Shown piece after piece: positions 7,599-11,943 of a DNA stretch of 11,943 bases. Positions within the stretch are counted from its first letter, which is position 1, and every line of letters starts with the position of its first letter. The DNA is from Candidatus Eiseniibacteriota bacterium (lineage in GTDB: Bacteria; Arandabacterota; Arandabacteria; JAGLYR01): contig JAGLYR010000096.1 in NCBI GenBank assembly GCA_023132135.1, forward strand, positions 1 through 11,943, read 5' to 3'. The notes under the pieces are model-generated. The model saw only the letters and a program-made list of their open reading frames with translations. It did not search any database and was not told where the DNA came from. The position numbers and the translations under genes were made by a program.

Positions 7599-7660
7599 AT
7601 CCGCGCAATCCGCGGCTTGCCTTATGGATTGCCTGATACGTTTAGGCTGGGGGTCAGATT
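7599..7660 (+). other. 62-nt aroA-aroE gap with small direct and inverted repeats
   Basis: This is the longest gap between genes in the block. AATCCGCG occurs at 7598-7605 (its first base is the last base of the aroA stop) and again at 7607-7614. CCGCG (7601-7605) and CGCGG (7611-7615) can form a 5-bp hairpin with a 5-nt loop. TTGCCT occurs at 7617-7622 and 7629-7634. No T-tract follows the hairpin, so it does not look like a terminator, and no good -10 box follows either TTGCCT. GGGGG at 7649-7653 is a weak ribosome-binding site for aroE. Confidence 0.6.
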
Positions 7661-8557
7661 GTGCCCATCTCAGGCCATACACGACTCTACTGCCTGATCG
7701 GAAACCCGGTCGCGCACAGTCTCTCGCCCTTCATTCACAACCGGGCGTTTGAGGGACTGGGAATCAACGGCGTGTATGCCGCGTTTGGGGTTTCCGTCGA
7801 TCAACTCGGGGAAGCGATTGCCGGTCTGGAAACGCTGGGTGTGGCGGGCGCGAACGTCACTTATCCCCACAAGGAGGCCGTGCTCCCCTTCGCGGATGAG
7901 CGGTCCGAACGGGTCGAGATTCTCCGGGCGGCAAACACGTTGCGGTTCACGCCGGGGGGAATCGTTGCCCACAACACCGATGCCCCGGGGACAGCGGTGG
8001 CCATCGAGAAACTTGGGGGACGATCCCTGATGGGTCGGAAGGTGCTCATCTTTGGCGCGGGGGGGGCGGGACGCGCCGCTGCTCTGGGTGTTCTCGAGGC
8101 AGGCGCGGCCTCGGTTACCTTCTGCGAGCTGCTCCCTGCGAAGGCGGAGATGGAGTTACTGGGTCTCCAGGGGCGCTTCCCCGACAGGGACCTGTCGGTG
8201 CTCTCGATGTCGGAAGAGGAGCGCGGGGCAAGGGGAGCCGCTGTTGCCGAGGCAAGTATCCTGATCAACGCAACTCCGCCGGTCGCCGGGACCATCGGCG
8301 CCGCAAATCTGATTGAAGAGCCGAAATGGATTTGTCCCGAACATCTCTGTTTTGAATTCTCGTATCACCAGCGGCTCACGGCGTTTCTCCGCACAGCGCG
8401 TGATGGCGGAGCCACCTGCCTGGACGGACTGTGTCTTCTTGTGGCGCAGGCGCTGGAGAGCTTCCGGCGCTGGACGGGCGAGGAATTCGATCTGGAAGAA
8501 ATGGCGGCGGCTCTGGAATCGCACGCGGGGGCCGGGCTCGTTTCGCAGAAGGAGTGA
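7661..8557 (+). CDS. aroE: Shikimate dehydrogenase, probably NAD-preferring
   Basis: Reduces 3-dehydroshikimate to shikimate. It has 298 aa from a GTG start, the only usual start after the in-frame TAG at 7643, although its ribosome-binding site (GGGGG) is weak. The substrate domain has IGNPVAHSLSP (13-23) and NVTYPHKEAV (65-74) with catalytic Lys71. HNTD (104-107) gives Asn105 and Asp107. The Rossmann loop is GAGGAGRA (132-139), INATP is at 202-206, and DGLCLLVAQ (255-263) closes the active site. At the end of the second Rossmann strand the NADP-binding NRT of the E. coli enzyme is replaced, in an ungapped alignment from the glycine loop, by Cys155-Glu156-Leu157. The acidic residue suggests NAD use. 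A quinate/shikimate dehydrogenase relative is possible, but the operon argues for biosynthesis. Confidence 0.93.
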   Translation: MPISGHTRLYCLIGNPVAHSLSPFIHNRAFEGLGINGVYAAFGVSVDQLGEAIAGLETLGVAGANVTYPHKEAVLPFADERSERVEILRAANTLRFTPGGIVAHNTDAPGTAVAIEKLGGRSLMGRKVLIFGAGGAGRAAALGVLEAGAASVTFCELLPAKAEMELLGLQGRFPDRDLSVLSMSEEERGARGAAVAEASILINATPPVAGTIGAANLIEEPKWICPEHLCFEFSYHQRLTAFLRTARDGGATCLDGLCLLVAQALESFRRWTGEEFDLEEMAAALESHAGAGLVSQKE

Positions 8558-8565
8558 CTGTCGTC

Positions 8566-9708
8566 ATGGCCTTGCGCTTTCTCACCGCTGGCGATTCCCA
8601 CGGCGATTCGCTCACGGGCATCATCGAGGGCCTTCCTGCCGGGATCCCCGTCTCCCTTCGCAAGATCCGCCGTGAGCTCAGGCGCCGGTCGCAGAGCTTC
8701 GGCCGCGGGAGCCGGCAGGAAATCGAGACCGACCAGGTGGAAATCCTGGGCGGGCTCTGGAAGGGGAAGACGACCGGCGCACCGTTGGCGATCCGTATCC
8801 CGAACAGGGGGCGCAAGGTCAGCGGCAAGAGGGGCGGCGCTCTCTCGACCGTCCCGCGGCCCGGGCACGCGGACTTGGCAGGTTGCCTCAAGTACGGGCT
8901 GGATGAGGTTCCTCCCATCTCGGAGCGGGCCAGCGCCCGGAGCACAGCCATGCGGGTTGCCATTGGCGCCGTGGCCCGGATGGCGCTCGAGAGGTTCTCC
9001 GTCGAGATCATATCGCACGTACGATCCATTGGCGGGATAGCGGCCGAACCTGGTCCTCTGTCTGTTGATGGGATCAGGCGGCGCGTAGCCCGGTCCCCTG
9101 TCCGGTGTGTCGACCCGGGGGTCGGCCGAAGGATGGCGGATGCCATCCGGAGCGCTCAGGAAGAGGGACACTCGCTGGGTGGCTCTGTCGAGGTGGTGGC
9201 GTCGGGTATTCCTCCGGGCGTGGGGAGCCACGTGGCGTGGGATCGGAAACTCGATGCCCGCCTGGCCGGCGCCCTCATGAGCATCCAGAGTGTGAAGGCT
9301 GTGGAGATCGGCGAGGGTCTGGACACTCACCGCAGGTTTGGGGTGGATGCCCAGGATGCCATTGTTCTGGACGGCGGGCGTCTGGCGCGGCCGACGAATT
9401 TCGCCGGGGGCATCGAGGGCGGCATTTCCAACGGGGAAGATATCACGGTCCGCGTATACGCCAAGCCCATCCCGACTGCGAAGAAATGCCTGCCGACGGT
9501 GAATCTGAGAACGCTGAAACCACGCCCCAGTCCGTACGTGCGATCGGATGTTTGCGTGATCCCCGCCCTCGGAGTCATCGCGGAGAGTGTCGTCGCCTGG
9601 GAGCTGCTGTGCGCTGTGATGGAGAAGTTCGGCGGCGACCACATGGATGAAACGGAGCGCAATCTCCGATCATACCTCGCTTCACTGGAAGAGAGAACGC
9701 GGCCATGA
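8566..9708 (+). CDS. aroC: Chorismate synthase
   Basis: FMN-dependent trans-1,4 elimination of phosphate from EPSP giving chorismate, the last common step and the substrate of TrpE here. It has 380 aa, within the family range. The frame is open from 8431, but homology begins at LRFLTAGDSHG (3-13), so the ATG at 8566 is preferred. An alternative in-frame GTG at 8554 overlaps the aroE stop but has no room for the AAGGAG at 8549-8554, which instead lies 11 nt from the ATG. His12 and His101 (RPGHAD, 98-103) are the conserved histidines. RASARSTA (121-128) is the second signature, and GGIEGGISNGE (281-291) and RSDVC (326-330) contact FMN and substrate in the family. Signature glutamates are Asp10 and Ser127 here, tolerated variants. 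There is no fused flavin reductase. Confidence 0.95.
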   Translation: MALRFLTAGDSHGDSLTGIIEGLPAGIPVSLRKIRRELRRRSQSFGRGSRQEIETDQVEILGGLWKGKTTGAPLAIRIPNRGRKVSGKRGGALSTVPRPGHADLAGCLKYGLDEVPPISERASARSTAMRVAIGAVARMALERFSVEIISHVRSIGGIAAEPGPLSVDGIRRRVARSPVRCVDPGVGRRMADAIRSAQEEGHSLGGSVEVVASGIPPGVGSHVAWDRKLDARLAGALMSIQSVKAVEIGEGLDTHRRFGVDAQDAIVLDGGRLARPTNFAGGIEGGISNGEDITVRVYAKPIPTAKKCLPTVNLRTLKPRPSPYVRSDVCVIPALGVIAESVVAWELLCAVMEKFGGDHMDETERNLRSYLASLEERTRP

Positions 9709-11414
9709 AACGCGCGGAAATCATACAATCGAGCCGGACAGACCAGCCTCTGGTGGTGATCACCGGTTTCATGGGCACGGGAAAGACGGAAACAGGCCGC
9801 GCCCTTGCCGGGATTCTGGGACGCGATTTCGTCGACACGGACGCTCTCATCGAAGAAAAAGAGGGCATCTCCATCTCGGAGATCTTCGAGAGATCGGGCG
9901 AAGCGCGTTTTCGCGCTCTCGAGCAAGACGCCTGCCGTTCACTGGCCGAGCGGGAAGGATTGGTGGTCGCGACCGGAGGTGGAACCCTCATCGACGAGAG
10001 CAACTTCGACACGCTTGCCCGCCGGGGAACGCTTGTGCTGCTGGAAGCTTCGGTGGAGGAGATCCTGAAGCGGGTAGGCAGCGACGGCACGCGCCCGCTG
10101 CTCGAGTCCCGGGGTGGAGGTCATCCGGTCCATCCCGGAGTGGAGGATCGGATCCGGAGCATCCTTGAAGACCGCAGGCCTTTCTACCACAAGATTGCGT
10201 TCCGGGTTGATACCACGGAGGTTACGCCTTCCCATGCAGCGCGGCGGATTGCCGCGGGGCTCAATGTTTCTTTTGAGACAATCACGACCCGTCTTGCCGA
10301 CCGGGTCGCAGAGCCCGGCGAAGATCCCGGTTTCGCCCGCTCCCCAATGGGCCGGATTGAGATCGGACGAGGCCTTCTGTCGGCGCTGGGGGCAAGGTTG
10401 CGCGCCCTGGGGATGGATGCGAGGGCCTTCCTGCTCATGCCCGGGAACATCCGGGACCTGTTTCTTGAACAGGTGGCGGCTTCCCTTGATGGGGAGGCGA
10501 TCCCATGGGAATGTGTCGTCGTCCGCGATGGAGACGCTGAGAAAACCCTGAAACAGGCGGGCGATATCATTGACGCGCTTGCATCCCGCGGGGCAAGCCG
10601 GGACTGCACTGTTGTCGCCGTCGGCGGCGGTGTCGTGGGCGACCTGGGAGGATTCGCGGCCTCGGTCTACATGAGAGGCGTCCCGCTGGTCCACGTGCCC
10701 ACGACTCTCCTGGCCCAGGTCGACTCAAGCATTGGGGGCAAGGTGGGGGTCAATCACCCGAGGGCGAAGAACCTTGTGGGGAACTTCTACCTGCCTCGCC
10801 TGGTTGTGAGCGACCCGTGCGCTCTGAGGACCCTTCCCGATTCTGAGATCTCCAACGGCATGGCGGAGGTGGTGAAGACCGCCATCATCGGGTCGGCGGA
10901 TTTTCTCGAGTTCATCGAGGCGGCGATCTCGGAGGACGTATCGAATCTGCGCAGTGCGGTGTTCCTCGAACGCTGTGTCGCAGAGTGTGCGAAGATCAAG
11001 GCCGAGATCGTAGACAGGGATCCGTTCGAGAGGGATCTTCGCAGAGTGCTGAATCTCGGCCATACGCTGGGCCACGCGCTGGAAGCGGTGGACGAGTATC
11101 ACGGTCTGACCCACGGTCAGGCGGTGTCCATTGGCATGGTCGCCGCCATGAAAATTGCCGAGGGTCGCGGGCTGGTGAATGCCGATCTGGTGGAACGCAC
11201 GGGAAGGATCCTGAATCTGTGCGGTCTGCCTACGACACCTCCTGATTTCGACCGGGCGAGCTTCATCAGGAGTCTCCACCTGGACAAGAAGAAGAAATCC
11301 GGCCGCCTCCATTTCGTGCTGCCGACGGGAATAGGGTCTGTCGTAATCGTGGACGACGTAACGGAGGCCGAGCTGCTGGGAGCGCTGACGGCCCGACGGA
11401 GGGAGGAGAGATGA
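9705..11414 (+). CDS. aroKB: Bifunctional shikimate kinase / 3-dehydroquinate synthase fusion
   Basis: A 569 aa fusion. Residues about 1-185 are shikimate kinase: Walker A GFMGTGKT (21-28), DTD (44-46), shikimate-binding Arg70 in GEARFR, ATGGG (89-93), RPLL (130-133) and lid RRPFY (157-161). After a linker (about 186-212) comes dehydroquinate synthase: NAD loop VGGGVVGDLGGF (306-317), PTTLLAQVDSSIGGK (332-346), the AEVVK motif, and NLGHTLGHALE. Glu388, His453 and His470 match the metal ligands by motif and spacing. Both halves look complete. DHQ synthase is step two and the kinase step five, so the fusion cannot pass substrate directly between its own sites. A single-protein AroKB is known from Thermotoga maritima. 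The ATG overlaps aroC by ATGA, with GGAAGAGAG upstream; it overlaps aroQ likewise. Confidence 0.96.
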   Translation: MKRAEIIQSSRTDQPLVVITGFMGTGKTETGRALAGILGRDFVDTDALIEEKEGISISEIFERSGEARFRALEQDACRSLAEREGLVVATGGGTLIDESNFDTLARRGTLVLLEASVEEILKRVGSDGTRPLLESRGGGHPVHPGVEDRIRSILEDRRPFYHKIAFRVDTTEVTPSHAARRIAAGLNVSFETITTRLADRVAEPGEDPGFARSPMGRIEIGRGLLSALGARLRALGMDARAFLLMPGNIRDLFLEQVAASLDGEAIPWECVVVRDGDAEKTLKQAGDIIDALASRGASRDCTVVAVGGGVVGDLGGFAASVYMRGVPLVHVPTTLLAQVDSSIGGKVGVNHPRAKNLVGNFYLPRLVVSDPCALRTLPDSEISNGMAEVVKTAIIGSADFLEFIEAAISEDVSNLRSAVFLERCVAECAKIKAEIVDRDPFERDLRRVLNLGHTLGHALEAVDEYHGLTHGQAVSIGMVAAMKIAEGRGLVNADLVERTGRILNLCGLPTTPPDFDRASFIRSLHLDKKKKSGRLHFVLPTGIGSVVIVDDVTEAELLGALTARRREER

Positions 11415-11869
11415 AGATCCTCGTCATCCACGGGCCGAATCTCAACCTTCTCGGGAAGCGGGAGCCGGAGGTGTACGGTTCCGAGACCCTCGATGAGATC
11501 AACCACCGCATTCGGAACTATGCCATGGGGAAAGAGGTTTCTCTGGAATTCTTCCAGAGTAACCACGAGGGAGAGATCATCGACCGGATCCAGCAGGCGG
11601 CAGAGGGTCCGGAGAAGTGCGATGCCCTGGTCATCAATCCCGGTGCGTACACGCACTACAGTATCGCCATCCGGGATGCCATCAGCGGCGCCGGTTTGCC
11701 AACCATCGAAGTCCACCTGAGCAACATCTACGCAAGGGAGCCCATCCGGCACAAATCCGTGATCGCACCCGTCTGTCTCGGCCAGATCTCGGGCCTGGGG
11801 CCTGATGGCTACATGCTGGCCATTGAGGCTCTGCTTGCAAAGGAGAAGGGCATGAGAGACAGTCCCTAG
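11411..11869 (+). CDS. aroQ: 3-dehydroquinate dehydratase, type II
   Basis: Dehydrates 3-dehydroquinate to 3-dehydroshikimate, joining the AroB and AroE steps. It has 152 aa, the normal size of the dodecameric type II enzyme. GPNLNLLGKREPEVYG (8-23) carries Arg17 and the catalytic Tyr22. QSNHEGEIID (49-58), INPGAYTHYS (75-84) with Asn76 and His82, and EVHLSNIYARE (100-110) with His102 are the remaining active-site motifs; Arg113 is also retained. The ATG overlaps the aroKB stop by ATGA and follows GGAGGGAGGAG. The final codons (Asp-Ser-Pro-stop) lie inside the first copy of a 7-bp repeat that continues past the stop, so the extreme C terminus may have been shaped by repeat insertion or expansion. 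It is the last gene seen. Confidence 0.97.
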   Translation: MKILVIHGPNLNLLGKREPEVYGSETLDEINHRIRNYAMGKEVSLEFFQSNHEGEIIDRIQQAAEGPEKCDALVINPGAYTHYSIAIRDAISGAGLPTIEVHLSNIYAREPIRHKSVIAPVCLGQISGLGPDGYMLAIEALLAKEKGMRDSP

Positions 11870-11906
11870 TGCGTAGTCCCTAGTCCCTAGTCCAAGGAGA
11901 AGGGCA
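11840..11906 (+). repeat. 13-bp direct repeat pair flanking the heptamer repeats
   Basis: AAGGAGAAGGGCA occurs at 11840-11852, inside the aroQ end, and again at 11894-11906 after the stop. The copies are 54 bp apart and bracket the AGTCCCT repeats. The second copy looks like a Shine-Dalgarno sequence but no start codon follows at a useful distance. Confidence 0.7.
11861..11893 (+). repeat. Tandem 7-bp repeat (AGTCCCT)
   Basis: AGTCCCT occurs at 11861-11867, 11875-11881 and 11882-11888, with a partial AGTCC at 11889-11893. The first copy includes the last sense codons and part of the stop of aroQ. The remainder is non-coding and there is no open frame of note. Confidence 0.8.
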
Positions 11907-11912
11907 CTTAAA

Positions 11913-11927
11913 GCCCCCGGAGGGGGC
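11913..11927. terminator. Possible terminator hairpin after aroQ
   Basis: GCCCCC (11913-11918), loop GGA, GGGGGC (11922-11927) form a perfect 6-bp GC stem 43 nt after the aroQ stop. There is no T-run on the plus strand. On the minus strand the stem is followed by TTTAAGT, a weak T-rich tail, so it may serve a convergent gene beyond the window or act in both directions. A second weak stem, GGCT (11928-11931) with AGCC (11939-11942), lies just after it. Confidence 0.4.
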
Positions 11928-11943
11928 GGCTCAGTGTTAGCCC

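Noticed and set aside
7617-7645. Possible sigma-70 promoter in the aroA-aroE gap
   Set aside because: The TTGCCT boxes resemble a -35, but no -10 of acceptable match lies at 16-18 nt, so it is kept only as an open question under the gap finding.
7624-7752. Small open frame with a TGG codon before aroE, considered as a leader peptide
   Set aside because: It has one Trp codon, no clear ribosome-binding site, no attenuator-type hairpins, and runs well into aroE in another frame.
8354-8383. Missing proline after the AroE C-terminal tyrosine as an oddity
   Set aside because: E. coli AroE also lacks it and aligns well here, so it is ordinary variation.
8431-8565. Upstream in-frame extension of aroC starting at 8431
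   Set aside because: It lies inside aroE; chorismate synthase normally begins a few residues before the TAGxSHG signature, matching the ATG at 8566.
8566-9708. AroC signature changes (GDSHG, ARSTA) as possible loss of function
   Set aside because: These positions vary within the accepted family signatures as I recall them, and the key histidines and the GISNGE region are intact.
1-11943. Mobile elements, CRISPR arrays, tRNA or rRNA genes, defence genes
   Set aside because: Coding density is nearly complete with identified pathway genes, and the remaining gaps are too short and show no such signals.

Overview
The window is a single, densely packed, plus-strand block of aromatic amino acid genes. 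In order they are trpE (3' end only), trpG, trpD, trpC, trpF, trpB, trpA, aroF (DAHP synthase), aroA, aroE, aroC, an aroK-aroB fusion, and aroQ. A short non-coding tail with small tandem repeats and a GC-rich hairpin follows. All calls rest on family motifs read from the translations; no database search was run.

Organism: a bacterium of high GC content (by eye a little over 60%) that uses canonical Shine-Dalgarno sequences and ATG or GTG starts. It has a type I-beta DAHP synthase with an N-terminal regulatory domain, a type II dehydroquinase and a fused shikimate kinase/dehydroquinate synthase. The aroF-aroA-aroE-aroC-aroKB-aroQ order resembles, from memory, the aro cluster of Thermotoga maritima, but the GC content and the joined trp genes do not point to Thermotoga itself. 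I cannot place it to a phylum; an uncultured high-GC lineage is plausible.

Layout: positions 1-5217 hold the chorismate-to-tryptophan branch. Genes overlap by 1-4 nt or are separated by 2 nt, which predicts strong translational coupling. At 5219-6289, DAHP synthase follows trpA after 1 nt. Two real intergenic gaps flank aroA: 34 nt before it and 62 nt after it. From 7661 to 11869, aroE, aroC, aroKB and aroQ are again nearly contiguous or overlapping. From 11870 to the end I see repeats and a hairpin but no gene.

How the genes work together: AroF, AroB, AroQ, AroE, AroK, AroA and AroC are the seven steps from erythrose-4-phosphate plus PEP to chorismate. TrpE/TrpG, TrpD, TrpF, TrpC and TrpB/TrpA then convert chorismate to tryptophan. 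Every enzyme of the route is present, with only the N-terminal part of TrpE outside the window. No chorismate mutase, prephenate dehydrogenase or prephenate dehydratase lies here, so this is a tryptophan-directed supraoperon.

This is a recognisable metabolic operon, and I did not find a novel defence, mobile or regulatory system. The points most worth a second look are an AroE cofactor motif suggesting NAD rather than NADP use, a TrpF with eroded conserved loops, very low tryptophan content across the encoded proteins, the joined whole-pathway architecture, and the repeats at the 3' end.
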